Assembly (NCBI RefSeq): GCF_036248275.1
Contig: NZ_CP109181.1
Coordinates: forward strand, 3,038,001-3,102,000
From: Streptomyces sp. NBC_01716
GTDB lineage: Bacteria > Actinomycetota > Actinomycetes > Streptomycetales > Streptomycetaceae
Length of the DNA stretch: 64,000 nt
Direction: 5' to 3'
Numbering within the stretch: position 1 is the stretch's first letter; every line of letters begins with the position of its first letter. The translations under genes and the position numbers were made by a program. This document shows, piece after piece, positions 1 through 11,785 of the stretch. A model generated the notes under the pieces. The model made no database searches. It had not been told where the DNA came from and saw nothing but the letters and a program-made list of their open reading frames with translations.

Positions 1-1042
1 GATGGAAGGACTGGCGGACCGAATTCTCGTTCGGCGGGAAGGGGTTGCCGATGTCGATGAACAGACCCCGGGCCCAGTCGTCGTCCGTGCACACCTCATG
101 GCCGTGGAAGAGCCGGGAGTTGTCCAGATACACCGCGCCCGAGTTCTTCGCGGCCTTCCGCATGCCGGTCTGGAAGGCGGGGACCGCGCCGTCACGGGCC
201 CAGGCGGCGTCCGCGTCGTGGCCGGTGCAGCCACCGGGGATCTTGCCCGGGAAGTCGGGGTTGTCGGCGTAGTCGGGGGTGAGGGGGCCCGGGTAGCCCA
301 TCACGACGAGCTTGTAGTCACCGTCGGCGTAACCCGCGTCGCGCATGACGCCTCGCAGGTCGGCCACGGTCGACTCGACCTTGGGTACGAGTCCGTCGAC
401 CCGCGGCTGCCAGCCCGGCCGGTACTTGTCGGCGCAGGGCCCCTGGAGCGTGAACCAGCGCAGTACGCAGTCGGTGATCACCGGACCGAACTGGAGATCG
501 TCGTTGGCGCCCGCCACGAGCACCACCATCTTGAGCCTGGTGTTGCGCGCCTTGATGGCGAGGCTGTCGCTCTGTACGAGTTCGTCGGCGAACTGCGCCG
601 TGCCGCCGACCCGGATGTTGACGGTCGACGCGCCCGAGCAGGAGACGTTGTAGGTGACGTCCGCCGCGATCCCGGTGCGGTGGATCGCCGAGTCCGGCGA
701 ACGGTGGCACCAGTTGTCGGGGCCGTTCGTCCCCGGCTCGTACGTGCCGACGCCCTCGCCGGAGATCTCACTGTCGCCGAGCGCGATGAGCCCGGTCTTG
801 CGCTGGTCGGGCGGGCGCTCGCCGGGGTCGCCGTAGAGCCGCTTGGCCTCGGCGGCGCGGATCGCTTCGAGGGCGGGCGGCAGCGGGGCGGACGCGCGGA
901 CCGCGGCGGGCGCGCCCACGGGGGCCGACGCCTGCGCCGACGCCTGGGCCGCGGGCGTCAGGGCGACCAGTGCGCCGACGACGGTCGCGAATGCGGCGAG
1001 CGTGGCGACGGTACTTCGGAACGTGGGTCTCGTACGTTGCAT
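1..1042 (-). CDS. Secreted SGNH/GDSL-family hydrolase (3' end beyond window)
   Basis: This is the N-terminal part of an exported esterase/lipase of the SGNH family. Translation from the ATG at 1042 gives a twin-arginine-free but basic signal peptide (MQRTRPTF start, then an Ala/Val-rich hydrophobic core ending near AQASA), followed about 85 residues in by the block LIALGDSEISGEG, which carries the nucleophile Ser of the GDS motif. A downstream AGANDD matches the family's block III (G-x-N-D). The stretch NWCHRSPDSA and later cysteines resemble Streptomyces cholesterol-esterase/phospholipase-like SGNH proteins with disulfides. The reading frame stays open to base 2, so the catalytic Asp/His block is not visible. 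The gene is divergent from fumC across about 100 bp. Family assignment is firm; the substrate is unknown. Confidence 0.85.
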   Translation of the reverse strand, partial: MQRTRPTFRSTVATLAAFATVVGALVALTPAAQASAQASAPVGAPAAVRASAPLPPALEAIRAAEAKRLYGDPGERPPDQRKTGLIALGDSEISGEGVGTYEPGTNGPDNWCHRSPDSAIHRTGIAADVTYNVSCSGASTVNIRVGGTAQFADELVQSDSLAIKARNTRLKMVVLVAGANDDLQFGPVITDCVLRWFTLQGPCADKYRPGWQPRVDGLVPKVESTVADLRGVMRDAGYADGDYKLVVMGYPGPLTPDYADNPDFPGKIPGGCTGHDADAAWARDGAVPAFQTGMRKAAKNSGAVYLDNSRLFHGHEVCTDDDWARGLFIDIGNPFPPNENSVRQSFH

Positions 1043-1148
1043 GGCCTCCCCGATCACAGTGGTTCCAGAGGTTTTTACTGGCGGGTAGGGCCCTTGGGAA
1101 CACTCCGAACAAGACAATTGCTCACCTTCTTTAGGAGGTACGACCCTG

Positions 1149-2543
<1,395 letters not shown>

Positions 2544-2646
2544 GACCCGGCCCCGTTCCGGGCGTACGGCGGGCCCGCGCGGTGATCGCGACCGACAAGA
2601 TCGAGCCGTCCGGGCGCACCTCACAGCGCCCGAGGGGCCCCGGCTC

Positions 2647-2652
2647 TAAGAT
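2647..2652 (+). promoter_or_regulatory. Candidate leaderless promoter -10 (TAAGAT)
   Basis: TAAGAT fits the actinobacterial TANNNT consensus and lies 6 bases before the ATG of the DUF402 gene. This is the usual spacing of a leaderless transcript, and no Shine-Dalgarno sequence is present. No convincing -35 is visible. Confidence 0.5.
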
Positions 2653-2658
2653 CTGCGC

Positions 2659-3333
2659 ATGACAGGTGTGGACGGCATTCGACACTGGGACCGGGGCGAG
2701 CGGATTCTCTGGCGCTACCGGGACAACGGCTCCCGGCATGTGCACATCTGCCGGCCGGTGACCGTCGTCGAGGACACCGATGAACTGCTCGCCGTGTGGA
2801 TGGCGCCGGGCACCGAGTGCGTGAAGCCGGTGCTGGCCGACGGCACTGCCGTGCACCACGAACCGCTCGCCACCCGGTACACGGCGCCGCGCACCACCGC
2901 CCGTGCCCACTGGGAGGGCACGGGTGTGCTGAAGCTGGCGCGGCCGGACGAGCCGTGGTCCATCTGGCTCTTCTGGGACCAGGGATGGCAGTTCCGCAGC
3001 TGGTACGTGAATCTTGAGGAGCCCCGGCTGCGCTGGGCGGGCGGCATCGACTCCGAGGACCACTTCCTCGACATCTCGGTCTACCCGGACCGCAGCTGGC
3101 TCTGGCGGGACGAGGACGAGTTCGCCGAGGCCCAGCGGGTCGGGCTGCTGGACGCCGGCCAGGCGCTGCGGGTGCGGGAGGCCGGGAGCGCGGCGGTCGA
3201 GATGATCAAGGAGTGGGGCGCGCCGTTCTCCGCGGGCTGGGAGGACTGGCGGCCCGACCCCCGGTGGTCGGTGCCCGAGCTGCCGGAGGGCTGGGACCGC
3301 GCCCCCGAACCGGCAAAGGTCCGGACCAGATGA
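2659..3333 (+). CDS. DUF402 domain protein (FomD-like)
   Basis: The 224-residue soluble protein belongs to the DUF402 family. Characterised relatives include FomD, a nucleotidyl-phosphonate hydrolase, and other nucleoside di/triphosphate-acting enzymes. Visible hallmarks are a Trp/Tyr-rich beta barrel (WSIWLFWDQGWQFRSWYVN near residues 94-112) and the acidic metal-binding set around EDHFLDISVYPD (residues 134-145) with a following DEDEF. The ATG at 2659 lies only 6 bases after a TAAGAT -10 box and has no ribosome site, so the mRNA is probably leaderless. No phosphonate genes are nearby, so a housekeeping phosphohydrolase role is more likely than antibiotic synthesis; that is inference. Confidence 0.8.
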   Translation: MTGVDGIRHWDRGERILWRYRDNGSRHVHICRPVTVVEDTDELLAVWMAPGTECVKPVLADGTAVHHEPLATRYTAPRTTARAHWEGTGVLKLARPDEPWSIWLFWDQGWQFRSWYVNLEEPRLRWAGGIDSEDHFLDISVYPDRSWLWRDEDEFAEAQRVGLLDAGQALRVREAGSAAVEMIKEWGAPFSAGWEDWRPDPRWSVPELPEGWDRAPEPAKVRTR

Positions 3334-3869
3334 GGCAAAAACGGCTGGTGGCCGCACGTACCTGGTGATCGCCGGGGCGGGTTCGCCGACGTCGTGAGAC
3401 CCTTGATGCGCCCCCAGGGTTCAAACGTAGGATCGTCCTCCGCAAGGCTGCGCCTGACCAACGCGCCGCAGGGGTGGCGGAGCTGACTTAGGGTCATGTC
3501 GCTGGAGCAACGAGCCGCACGACGCACGACGCACGCGAGAACGATTCGTACGACGAACGAGCCGCAGACAGCAGCAGGACAGCGCACATCAGCCGCTGGA
3601 CATCGACGAGGGGGTGGAGCCGTGCAGGACGCCTGCCGTGCCGACATCCGCGTTCTCGGGGCCCTTGAAGGCCCTTTCCGCCGCAAGGTACCGATGCCCG
3701 GCCGCGAGAGCCCGTGCGGTCACAGACCCGGCGCCCCCTGGACAAGGGTGGCATCACCGGGTCCTGTCCGGCGCCAGACGCCCCGGGCTCATCCGCGAAG
3801 ATCCGCCGGACAGGACTTAGTCGAATCGGTTGTCTCGCACCACCGGCCCGGACGGACGGAATCCCACGC
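3334..3869. other. 536-bp intergenic region before SpoIIE-phosphatase gene
   Basis: No convincing gene is seen. A plus-strand open frame at 3496-3873 starts without a ribosome site and encodes an Arg/Pro/Gly-rich low-information peptide, so I read it as leader. A TAGGAT at about 3429, 19 bases after a TTGATG, is a possible promoter for the phosphatase gene and would give a long untranslated leader. Confidence 0.35.
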
Positions 3870-5789
3870 GTGACGGAGCATCCCACCTCCCATGAAGGCC
3901 GGCAGCCCGTGGCTGCCCGGTCCCAGGAACGCACCCGGCCACGGCAGGAGGCGTCCGCCGCCGCCGTACCGCAGCCGTCGGTGCCGCCGGTACCCACGCC
4001 CGCGTCCGCGCAGGCCACCGTTCCCCCGGCCGCGCCTCCGCAGGACCCGGTGGGCGCCGCGCGGCGCGAGGGCGACCGGCTGCGGTTCGTGGGCGCCGCT
4101 ACCCGTCGTATCGCCCGGGGCATCGACCTGGACGAGATCGTCCTCGGGCTGTGCCGGGCGACCGTCCCGACGTTCTCCGACGCGATCCTCGTCTATCTGC
4201 GCGACCCGCTGCCCGTCGGCGACGAGCGTCCGGTCGACCCCTTCGTACTGAGGCTGCGCCGTACGGACTGGCTGCGCGCCACCGGCGAGGACACCGACGG
4301 CGCGGGCATCCAGCTGCCCGAGTCCGAGGCAGGACGGGCGTCGGTCCCGGACCCCCAGACCGAGGTGATGCCCGCCGCGCAGCTCTGCGAGGTGGCGTCC
4401 GGCGGCGCGCTCTCCGAGATCCTGCGCGGTGTCCGGCCGGTCTTCGGCGACTCCGCCGCCGCCCGCGCGGCGCTGCCCGAGCTGCTCGGCGGCGAGATGA
4501 CCGTTCCTGGCGGCCGGCGCGGGATCCTGGCCCCGCTGCGCGGCCGGCGGCGCGTCATCGGCGCCGCCGTCTTCCTGCGGAGGCCCGACCGCCCCGCCTT
4601 CGAGCCCAACGACCTGCTGGTGGCCGCGCAGCTCGCGACGCACACCGCGCTCGGCATCGACAAGGCGGTGCTGTACGGCCGCGAGGCGTACATCGCGGAC
4701 GAACTCCAGCGCACGATGCTCCCGGAAGGGCTGCCGCAGCCCACGGGTGTCCGGCTCGCCTCCCGCTATCTGCCCGCGGCCGAGACCGCGCGGGTCGGCG
4801 GCGACTGGTACGACGCGATCCCGCTGCCCGGCAGCCGCGTCGCCCTCGTCGTCGGCGACGTGATGGGTCACTCCATGACGTCGGCGGCCATCATGGGCCA
4901 GCTGCGGACGACGGCGCAGACCCTCGCCGGTCTCGACCTGCCGCCGCAGGAGGTCCTGCACCACCTCGACGAGCAGGCGCAGCGCCTGGGCACCGACCGG
5001 ATGGCCACCTGCATGTACGCGGTGTACGACCCGGTCTCGCACCGCATCACCATCGCCAACGCCGGCCATCCGCCGCCCATATTGCTCCATCTGGGAGGCC
5101 GGGCCGAGGTACTGCGGGTGCCGCCCGGCGCCCCGATCGGCGTCGGCGGGGTGGACTTCGAGGCGGTCGAGCTGGACGCGCCGGCCGGCGCGACGCTGCT
5201 CCTCTACACGGACGGCCTCGTGGAGTCCCGGCTGCGTGACGTGTGGACGGGGATCGAGCAACTGCGGGAGCGCCTCGCGGCGACGGCGCAGCTCACCGGC
5301 CCCGACCACTCGCCTCCTTTGGAGGCGCTCTGCGACGACGTGCTGGACGTGCTCGGTCCCGGTGACCGCGACGACGACATCGCGCTGCTGGCCGCGCGCT
5401 TCGACGGGATCGCCCCGAGCGATGTCGCGTACTGGTTCCTGGAGCCGGAGGACGCGGCGCCGGGGCGGGCCAGAAGGCTCGCCAGGCGGGCCCTGTCGCG
5501 CTGGGGTCTGGAGGAGCTGAGCGACTCCGTCGAGCTGCTGATCAGCGAGGTCGTGACCAACGCGGTCCGGTACGCGGAGCGGCCGGTCACCCTGCGGCTG
5601 CTGCGGACCGACGTGCTGCGCTGCGAGGTCGGCGACGACTCGCCCCAACTGCCCCGCCAGCGCCGGGCCCGCGAAACGGACGAGGGCGGGCGGGGGCTGT
5701 TCCTGGTGAACCGGCTGGCCAGGCGCTGGGGCGCGACGCGGCTGTCCACCGGCAAGGTCGTCTGGTTCGAGATCTCGACCCGACCGTAG
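3870..5789 (+). CDS. GAF / SpoIIE phosphatase / HATPase-c signalling protein
   Basis: This is a multidomain PP2C-type serine/threonine phosphatase of the kind that is very abundant in Streptomyces and acts on anti-sigma-factor antagonists. After a Pro/Ala-rich N-terminus comes a GAF-like sensor (roughly residues 60-265), then the SpoIIE phosphatase domain with GDWYDAIPL (the conserved D-G/W-Y metal site) and GDVMGH. A C-terminal anti-sigma-type ATPase follows, with the N-box in [11 protein letters not shown] and the G-box in [11 protein letters not shown] chose the GTG at 3870 (639 aa), which overlaps no upstream gene and follows a GGACGGA stretch; the longest open frame would start at 3714 but that extension has unconserved-looking composition. 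The phosphatase plus kinase-like ATPase on one chain suggests a self-contained partner-switching module. Confidence 0.85.
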   Translation: MTEHPTSHEGRQPVAARSQERTRPRQEASAAAVPQPSVPPVPTPASAQATVPPAAPPQDPVGAARREGDRLRFVGAATRRIARGIDLDEIVLGLCRATVPTFSDAILVYLRDPLPVGDERPVDPFVLRLRRTDWLRATGEDTDGAGIQLPESEAGRASVPDPQTEVMPAAQLCEVASGGALSEILRGVRPVFGDSAAARAALPELLGGEMTVPGGRRGILAPLRGRRRVIGAAVFLRRPDRPAFEPNDLLVAAQLATHTALGIDKAVLYGREAYIADELQRTMLPEGLPQPTGVRLASRYLPAAETARVGGDWYDAIPLPGSRVALVVGDVMGHSMTSAAIMGQLRTTAQTLAGLDLPPQEVLHHLDEQAQRLGTDRMATCMYAVYDPVSHRITIANAGHPPPILLHLGGRAEVLRVPPGAPIGVGGVDFEAVELDAPAGATLLLYTDGLVESRLRDVWTGIEQLRERLAATAQLTGPDHSPPLEALCDDVLDVLGPGDRDDDIALLAARFDGIAPSDVAYWFLEPEDAAPGRARRLARRALSRWGLEELSDSVELLISEVVTNAVRYAERPVTLRLLRTDVLRCEVGDDSPQLPRQRRARETDEGGRGLFLVNRLARRWGATRLSTGKVVWFEISTRP

Positions 5790-6031
5790 ACCCGTCCGCA
5801 GACCGGTCCGCAGACCCGTCCCGGAGCGTCCGCGGGGCGGCCCGGGACCGGTGCGCGACCCGTTCCGGGACCCGGTCCCCGCGGGTCCCCCGGGCGGCCC
5901 CGCAGGCCCCCGGCAAATGTTGCCGACGATGTGTCGGCGGGTTTGACTGGGGCAGGCGGCCGGATACGACCGCTGTCGTCCCGTTTCGCCCGATTCCGGC
6001 TGCGGGAACCCCTATCGACGGGAAAACGCTC

Positions 6032-7495
6032 GTGACCGAGTCGACGCCCAAGGCCCCGTACACGACGAACAACGCCGGTATCCCGGTGGAGAGCGACGAG
6101 AACTCACTCTCCGTCGGACCCGACGGTCCGCTCCTGCTCCAGGACCACTACCTCATCGAGAAGATGGCCCAGTTCAACCGGGAACGAGTCCCCGAGCGGG
6201 TGGTCCACGCCAAGGGCTCGGGCGCGTACGGCGTCTTCGAAGTGACCAACGACGTCAGCCAGTTCACCAAGGCCGACCTCTTCCAGCCGGGCAGACGCAC
6301 CGAGATGCTGGCCCGCTTCTCCACCGTCGCCGGTGAGTTCGGTTCGCCCGACACCTGGCGCGACCCGCGCGGCTTCGCCCTGAAGTTCTATACGGAGCAG
6401 GGTAATTACGATCTGGTGGGCAACAACACGCCGGTCTTCTTCGTACGCGACACGATCAAGTTCCAGGACTTCATCCGCTCGCAGAAGCGCCACCCGGCCA
6501 CCGGGCTGCGCAGCAACGACATGCAGTGGGACTTCTGGACCCTGTCACCCGAATCCGCGCACATGGTGACCTGGCTGATGGGCGACCGGGGCATTCCCAA
6601 GTCGTTCCGCCACATGAACGGCTACGGCTCGCACACCTATATGTGGGTCAACGCCGCGGGTGAACGCTCCTGGGTCAAATACCACTTCAAGACCGACCAG
6701 GGCGTCGACCACCTCACCCAGGCGGACGCCGACGAGATGGCGGGCTCCGACGCGGACCACCACCGCCGGGATCTGCACGAGGCGATCGAGTCGGGGAACG
6801 CGCCGACCTGGAGCCTGAAGGTCCAGATCATGCCGTTCGAGGACGCCGCCGACTACCGCTTCAACCCGTTCGACCTCACGAAGGTGTGGCCGCACGGCGA
6901 CTACCCGCTGATCGACGTCGGCCGGATGACGCTCAACAAGAACCCGGACAATTTCTTCATCCATATCGAGCAGGCCGCCTTCGAGCCGTCCAACATGGTT
7001 CCGGGCATCGGCCCGTCGCCGGACAAGATGCTGCTCGGCCGGCTCTTCTCGTACCCGGACACCCACCGGTACCGGATCGGCCCGAACTACGCGCAGCTGC
7101 CGCCCAACCGGCCGCACTCGCCGGTGAACTCGTACGCCAAGGACGGCCCGATGCGGTACGTCGCGTCGAACGCCTCGGCCCCGTACGCGCCGAACTCCTA
7201 CGGCGGCCCCGCCGCCGACACCGAGCGCTACGGCGATCCGGCGGGCTGGGCGGCGGCGGGCGACATGGTCCGCGAGGCGTACACGAAGCGGCGCGAGGAC
7301 GACGACTGGGGCCAGGCGGGCACCCAGGTCCGCAACGTGCTCGACGACGCGGCACGCGACCGTCTGGTGTCGAACGTCTCCGGTCATCTGCTCCAGGGCG
7401 TCAGCCGGCCGGTCCTCGACCGGGCGTTCCAGTACTGGCGCAACATCGACAAGAACATCGGCGACCGGATCGCGGGAAAGGTCAACGGCGGCTGA
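6032..7495 (+). CDS. katA: Monofunctional haem catalase
   Basis: This enzyme dismutates hydrogen peroxide to water and oxygen. At 487 residues it is a small-subunit catalase. The distal haem His is in [10 protein letters not shown] (H59), the active-site Asn in LVGNNTP (131-132), and the proximal haem-ligand Tyr in [14 protein letters not shown]. Translation starts at the GTG at 6032. The 242-bp upstream gap is rich in GACC/GGTCC repeats and contains a TTGACT that may be a -35 element. The 3' end overlaps the convergent penicillin-binding protein gene by 14 bp, so antisense interference between the two transcripts is possible. Confidence 0.95.
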   Translation: MTESTPKAPYTTNNAGIPVESDENSLSVGPDGPLLLQDHYLIEKMAQFNRERVPERVVHAKGSGAYGVFEVTNDVSQFTKADLFQPGRRTEMLARFSTVAGEFGSPDTWRDPRGFALKFYTEQGNYDLVGNNTPVFFVRDTIKFQDFIRSQKRHPATGLRSNDMQWDFWTLSPESAHMVTWLMGDRGIPKSFRHMNGYGSHTYMWVNAAGERSWVKYHFKTDQGVDHLTQADADEMAGSDADHHRRDLHEAIESGNAPTWSLKVQIMPFEDAADYRFNPFDLTKVWPHGDYPLIDVGRMTLNKNPDNFFIHIEQAAFEPSNMVPGIGPSPDKMLLGRLFSYPDTHRYRIGPNYAQLPPNRPHSPVNSYAKDGPMRYVASNASAPYAPNSYGGPAADTERYGDPAGWAAAGDMVREAYTKRREDDDWGQAGTQVRNVLDDAARDRLVSNVSGHLLQGVSRPVLDRAFQYWRNIDKNIGDRIAGKVNGG

Positions 7496-9761
7496 GAGCC
7501 GGTGGCAACCGGCCATCACTCCCCGCGTCGGTGCCCGCGGAGCCCGTACCACCGTTGTCACCGCCCCCGTTGGCGCCGCCCGTCTCGCCACCTCCGCCGC
7601 CACCGCCGCCGGAGTCGTCGCCCGGCTCCGGCGGCGGGGCCGGAGGCTCGCTGGACGGCGGGGGCTCGGACACCGGCGGGTCGCTCTCGGTGTCGCTCGG
7701 GTCCGGCTCGTCGGGCGGCGGCGGGGTCGTCTCCTCGCTGGACGGCGGCGGCACGGAGGGCGGCGGCGGGGGCTTCGGCGGCTGGTAGGCGGGCTCGGCG
7801 AGATCGAGGTCGAACGAGGCGTCGGAGCCGCCGTTCAGCGCGCCCAGCGTGTAGTCGGCCCAGATCTTGGCGGGGAAGCCACCACCGTTGGCGCGGCCGG
7901 AGTTGGCCGTGCCGGTGAGGGTCACCTGGCCGCCGCCCTCGGCGGTGGACTCGCCGAACAGGGCGACCACCGTGGCCAGTTCGGGTGTGTAGCCGGCGAA
8001 CCACGCCGACTTGTTGTCCTCCGACGTACCGGTCTTGCCCGCCGCCTCGTACGCGTCGGTGCTCGCCTCACGACCCGAGCCGTTCTTCACGACGCCGGTG
8101 AGGGCCGACGTGACTGTGTCGGCGGACTCGCGGCTGATCGCCTGCTCGCCGATCCGCTCAGGCAGGTCGACGGTGCGGTCCTTGTGCTCGGCGGACTTCA
8201 GGATCGAGGGTGTGACCTTCTCGCCGTGGTTGTCGAGCGTCGCGTACACCCCCGCCATGTCCCAGGTGGAGGCCTCCATCGTGCCCAGCGTGATCGCGGG
8301 CCGCTCGGGGAAGTTCTTGTCCCGCATGCCCAGATCGAGCGCGGTCTTCTTCACCTTCTCCGGGGCGACGTCCACGACCATCTGCGCGAAGACCGAGTTG
8401 ACCGAGTTGTTGGCCGCCTGCTGGACGGTGATGTCGCCGTAGTCGCGATCGTCCTCGTTCTGCGGCGCGAAGGGGGTGTCGCTGCCCACGACCGGCCGCT
8501 TGCTCGTGCCGTCGTAGACCGTCTTGAGCCCGATCTTTTCGCCGTCCTGCGTCTCCGACTCGTTCTCCAGCGCCGAGGCGAGCACGACGGGCTTGAAGGT
8601 CGAGGCGGGCTGGTAGTCGGTGCGGGTGGCGTTGTTGATCCAGTGCTCGGTGGCGCCGACCCCGCCGTAGAGCGCGACGACCGCGCCGGTCTTCGGGTCG
8701 ACGGACGTGGCGCCCGCCTGCACGGTCGCGTCGACCTTGTTCTTCTCGCGGTCGAGCTTGGACTCCAGCTGCTTGTCGACCGCGCCGACGAGTTCCTTCT
8801 GCCGCTTCTTGTCGACGCTGAGTGTGATCGTCCAGCCGCCGGCGTCGATGTCCGCCTTGTCGACGCCGCGCCGCTCCAGCTCGCTGTTGGCGGCCTCGAC
8901 GAGATAGCCGGCCTGGCCCTCCGCGCCGGGCGCCGGCTTGGGCTTCCGCGGTACGGGGAACTTGAGCCCGCCGCGCTCGCCGACGTCCAGCCAGTTCTCC
9001 TCGACCATGTTGTCCAGGACGTAGTTCCAGCGCTCGGTGACGAGCTTCTTGCCCGTCTCACTGGCCTGTGTCCAGTCGTACTGGTTGGGGGCCTGGAGCA
9101 GCGCCGCCAGATACGCGCCCTGCGCGACGTTCAGCTTGGTCGCGTCCACGCCGTAGTACGCCTGGGCCGCCGCCTGGATGCCGTACGCGCCCCGCCCGTA
9201 GTAACTGGTGTTCATGTACCCGGCGAGGATCTCGTTCTTGTCCATCCGCTGGTCGACCTTGAGCGAGATCACCAGCTCCTTGAGCTTGCGGGTGACCGTC
9301 TGGTCCTGGTCCAGGTAGTAGTTCTTCACGTACTGCTGGGTGATGGTCGAACCACCCTGTTTGCCCTTGCCCGAGAGGGTGTTCATCAGGCCGCGGGCGG
9401 TGCCCTTGACGTCGACTCCGGAGTCTTTGTAGAAGGACTTGTTCTCGGCGGCGACGAAGGCCCGCTGGACGTCCTTGGGGACCTTCTCCAGGCCGACTAT
9501 CTCCCGGTTGATCTCGCCGGTCCGCGCGAGGACCGTGCCGTCGCTGAACTTGTAGACGTTGCTCTGCATCTCGGCCTGCGCGTTGGCCGTCGGGACCGGG
9601 ACCAGGAAATAGATCACGACGAACGCGCCCATGCCGAGCAGGCACAGCCCGAGGAACGTACCGAGCAGCTTCCTCAAGCTGAAGAAGCCACGTATGCCGC
9701 CGGCCTTCGTCGCCCGGCGCGCTCCACGCTGCCGGGCCTGTCGCGCTTCCGCTCGGCCCAT
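7482..9761 (-). CDS. Bifunctional penicillin-binding protein (transglycosylase/transpeptidase)
   Basis: This class A PBP polymerises and cross-links peptidoglycan. It has a cytoplasmic basic tail and one transmembrane helix (residues about 31-53). The GT51 transglycosylase domain has the catalytic Glu in AAENKSFY (E106) and [12 protein letters not shown]. The penicillin-binding transpeptidase domain has the three canonical motifs: STFK (387-390), SVN (453-455) and KTGTS (576-580). The last about 120 residues are an extended Pro/Ser then Gly/Asp-rich tail, common in streptomycete PBPs and probably wall-spanning. The ATG at 9761 gives 759 residues. It is transcribed away from the SPFH operon and converges on the catalase gene. 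Confidence 0.95.
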   Translation of the reverse strand: MGRAEARQARQRGARRATKAGGIRGFFSLRKLLGTFLGLCLLGMGAFVVIYFLVPVPTANAQAEMQSNVYKFSDGTVLARTGEINREIVGLEKVPKDVQRAFVAAENKSFYKDSGVDVKGTARGLMNTLSGKGKQGGSTITQQYVKNYYLDQDQTVTRKLKELVISLKVDQRMDKNEILAGYMNTSYYGRGAYGIQAAAQAYYGVDATKLNVAQGAYLAALLQAPNQYDWTQASETGKKLVTERWNYVLDNMVEENWLDVGERGGLKFPVPRKPKPAPGAEGQAGYLVEAANSELERRGVDKADIDAGGWTITLSVDKKRQKELVGAVDKQLESKLDREKNKVDATVQAGATSVDPKTGAVVALYGGVGATEHWINNATRTDYQPASTFKPVVLASALENESETQDGEKIGLKTVYDGTSKRPVVGSDTPFAPQNEDDRDYGDITVQQAANNSVNSVFAQMVVDVAPEKVKKTALDLGMRDKNFPERPAITLGTMEASTWDMAGVYATLDNHGEKVTPSILKSAEHKDRTVDLPERIGEQAISRESADTVTSALTGVVKNGSGREASTDAYEAAGKTGTSEDNKSAWFAGYTPELATVVALFGESTAEGGGQVTLTGTANSGRANGGGFPAKIWADYTLGALNGGSDASFDLDLAEPAYQPPKPPPPPSVPPPSSEETTPPPPDEPDPSDTESDPPVSEPPPSSEPPAPPPEPGDDSGGGGGGGGETGGANGGGDNGGTGSAGTDAGSDGRLPPALSRR

Positions 9762-9961
9762 CGCTCAGTCGCTCCGTTCTCGGGTCTCGTGTCTCGCCGC
9801 CGGGCCTGGTCCACTTGTCGCACTTGCCGGAATCAGCTCAGAAAGCTAACACCGTCCCCTGTGACAAAGAGTCTCGATCCGGTCTTATCCGACGTGACAA
9901 TCAGCACCTGTCTCAGAGGAACCGACTCATGAGAGGCGCGGAGGGTTGCGAAGCGAGTTAA

Positions 9962-9973
9962 TGTGTAATCACA
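9962..9973. promoter_or_regulatory. Inverted repeat TGTGTAATCACA upstream of SPFH operon
   Basis: A TGTG-TAAT-CACA palindrome sits about 50 bp before the SPFH start. Its GT-N6-AC layout resembles GntR-family operators. It is AT-rich against a GC-rich background, and the overlapping TAATGT could be a -10. The regulator is unknown. Confidence 0.45.
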
Positions 9974-10022
9974 ATGCTAGCTACGCCGATCGGCGTGACA
10001 GCGCGAGAAACGGGGACCCGAC

Positions 10023-10958
10023 ATGCCTACGACCAGCACTCCAGTGGTGGACGATCTGCCCGAGATGCCCGCGCCGCGGGTCCGTGAGTTCCAGGCGAGC
10101 AGCATCGGCGGCGGCCTCGCGCTGCTGCTCGGTCTGATCGGTCTGGCCGGCGGGATCGCCCTCATCGTGACCGGCTCCTCCCTCGACTCGGCCGGCGCGA
10201 AGGCCGCGCTGATCCTGCTCGGCATCCTGCTCGCGATCGCCGCGTTCTTCGCGATGTGCGGGCTGAACATGGTGGCGCCGGGCGAGGCACGCGTCGTCCA
10301 GCTCTTCGGGCGCTACCGCGGCACGATCCGCGTCGACGGCCTGCGCTGGGTGAACCCGCTCACCTCACGCGCGAAGATCTCGACCCGGGTGCGGAACCAC
10401 GAGACCGCCGTCCTCAAGGTCAACGACGCCTACGGCAACCCGATCGAGCTGGCGGCGGTCGTCGTCTGGCGGGTCGAGGACACCGCGCAGGCGCTCTTCG
10501 AGGTGGACGACTTCCTGGAGTTCGTCTCCACCCAGACCGAGGCCGCCGTCCGGCACATCGCGATCGAGTACCCGTACGACGCCCACGAGGAAGACGGTCT
10601 CTCGCTGCGCGGCAACGCCGAGGAGATCACCGAAAAGCTCGCGGTCGAACTGCACGCCCGGGTCGAGGCGGCCGGTGTGCACATCATCGAGTCGCGCTTC
10701 ACGCATCTCGCGTACGCTCCGGAGATCGCCTCGGCGATGCTCCAGCGCCAGCAGGCGGGCGCGGTCGTGGCGGCACGCCGGCTGATCGTGGACGGCGCCG
10801 TCGGCATGGTCGAGGCGGCCCTCACCCGGCTGACCGAGCAGGACATCGTCGAGCTGGACTCCGAGCGGAAAGCGGCGATGGTCAGCAACCTTCTGGTCGT
10901 GCTCTGCGGTGACCGGGCCGCGCAGCCGGTCGTGAACACGGGCACTCTTTACCAGTGA
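10023..10958 (+). CDS. SPFH (stomatin/prohibitin/flotillin) membrane protein
   Basis: This 311-residue membrane-anchored protein has two adjoining hydrophobic segments (residues about 28-54 and 62-84), then a Band 7/SPFH domain beginning at [19 protein letters not shown]. Such proteins form oligomeric membrane microdomain scaffolds. The coiled-coil/Ala-rich part ([19 protein letters not shown]) and a short C-terminal helix follow. The ATG at 10023 comes after an inverted repeat and probable promoter. The stop codon overlaps the start of the ribbon-helix-helix gene by 4 bases, which indicates translational coupling. The client of the scaffold is not evident. Confidence 0.88.
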   Translation: MPTTSTPVVDDLPEMPAPRVREFQASSIGGGLALLLGLIGLAGGIALIVTGSSLDSAGAKAALILLGILLAIAAFFAMCGLNMVAPGEARVVQLFGRYRGTIRVDGLRWVNPLTSRAKISTRVRNHETAVLKVNDAYGNPIELAAVVVWRVEDTAQALFEVDDFLEFVSTQTEAAVRHIAIEYPYDAHEEDGLSLRGNAEEITEKLAVELHARVEAAGVHIIESRFTHLAYAPEIASAMLQRQQAGAVVAARRLIVDGAVGMVEAALTRLTEQDIVELDSERKAAMVSNLLVVLCGDRAAQPVVNTGTLYQ

Positions 10959-11224
10959 CGGAACGGAAGCAGGTTCTCCTGCGCCTGGACCCGGCGGTGT
11001 ACGACGCCCTGGCACGGTGGGCGTCCGACGAACTGCGCAGCGCCAACGCGCAGATCGAGTTCCTGCTCCGCCGGGCCCTGGCGGAGGGGGGCCGGCTCCC
11101 GGGCAACGCGAGGCCGATCCCGCGCAGGGGCAGACCGCCGAAGGCCCAGGAGCCGCCCGGGAAGCCGCCCCAGGCGGAGCCAGGCGACGCGTCCGGCACC
11201 GCCCCGGACGATCACCATCCGTAG
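10955..11224 (+). CDS. Small ribbon-helix-helix-like protein
   Basis: The 89-residue protein's first half (KQVLLRLDPAVYDALARWAS then SANAQIEFLLRRAL) matches the beta-alpha-alpha pattern of Arc/MetJ-type DNA-binding proteins, also seen as accessory domains. The second half is Pro/Gly/Arg-rich and probably disordered. The GTG start overlaps the SPFH stop as GTGA, so it is translated with it. It could be a local repressor of the operon or a non-DNA-binding adaptor of the SPFH protein; sequence alone does not decide. No toxin partner is present, which argues against a toxin-antitoxin pair. Confidence 0.7.
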   Translation: MTERKQVLLRLDPAVYDALARWASDELRSANAQIEFLLRRALAEGGRLPGNARPIPRRGRPPKAQEPPGKPPQAEPGDASGTAPDDHHP

Positions 11225-11233
11225 GAGAGCACG

Positions 11234-11779
11234 ATGTCACTGGACGCCCTGAAGGCCGCCGTTCCCGACTACGCCAGGGATCTGCGGCGCAATCTCGACG
11301 CGGTCCTCGACCGGGGCACGCTCTCCCAACAGCGGCTCTGGGGCACGGTGCTGGTCTGCGCGATCGCCGCACGCTCGGCGCGCGTGCTGCGCGAGCTGGC
11401 GCCCGAGGCCGACGCCCGGCTCTCCGCCGACGCCCGCACGACGGCCAGGTCGGCCGCCGCGGTGATGGCGGTGAACAACGTGTTCCACCGGACCCGGCAT
11501 CTGCTCTCCGATCCCACGTACGGAGAGCTGCGTACGGGCCTGCGGATGACGGCCACGGGCCATCCGGGCGTCACCAGGGCCGACTTCGAGTTCTGGCAGT
11601 TCGCGGTCTCCGCGGTCAACGCGTGCGGCCTCTGCCTCGACGCGCACGAGGGCGCGCTGCGGCGGCTGGGAGAGGAGCGCGAGACGATCCAGGAGGGCAT
11701 CAAGATCGCGGCGGTGATCCAGGCCCTGGCGACAACGCTCGACGCGGAGGCCGTCCTGGACGGTCTTGGCGACGCGTAG
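11234..11779 (+). CDS. ahpD: AhpD-type alkylhydroperoxidase
   Basis: This is a carboxymuconolactone-decarboxylase-fold peroxidase. The redox motif is intact: VNACGLCLDAHE with C131, C134 and H138, and the proton-relay Glu upstream. The length of 181 residues is typical of AhpD. In mycobacteria and S. coelicolor AhpD is normally encoded next to ahpC under OxyR, and reduces AhpC using dihydrolipoamide-linked electrons. Here there is no ahpC or oxyR. Instead it lies 9 bases after the ribbon-helix-helix gene with a GGAGAG ribosome site, in the SPFH operon. It may work alone or with an AhpC encoded elsewhere. Confidence 0.87.
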   Translation: MSLDALKAAVPDYARDLRRNLDAVLDRGTLSQQRLWGTVLVCAIAARSARVLRELAPEADARLSADARTTARSAAAVMAVNNVFHRTRHLLSDPTYGELRTGLRMTATGHPGVTRADFEFWQFAVSAVNACGLCLDAHEGALRRLGEERETIQEGIKIAAVIQALATTLDAEAVLDGLGDA

Positions 11780-11785
11780 GTGCGG

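Noticed and set aside
3414..3432. T-loop-like GGTTCAAAC sequence suggesting a tRNA
   Set aside because: The flanking bases do not pair as a T stem and no acceptor, D or anticodon arms can be laid out.
3496..3873. 125-codon plus-strand frame before the SpoIIE phosphatase gene
   Set aside because: It has no ribosome site, low-information Arg/Pro/Gly composition and no visible domain. It overlaps the chosen GTG of the phosphatase; treated as leader.
10955..11224. Ribbon-helix-helix protein as an antitoxin
   Set aside because: The neighbours are an SPFH protein and an AhpD peroxidase; no small toxin gene overlaps or follows it.
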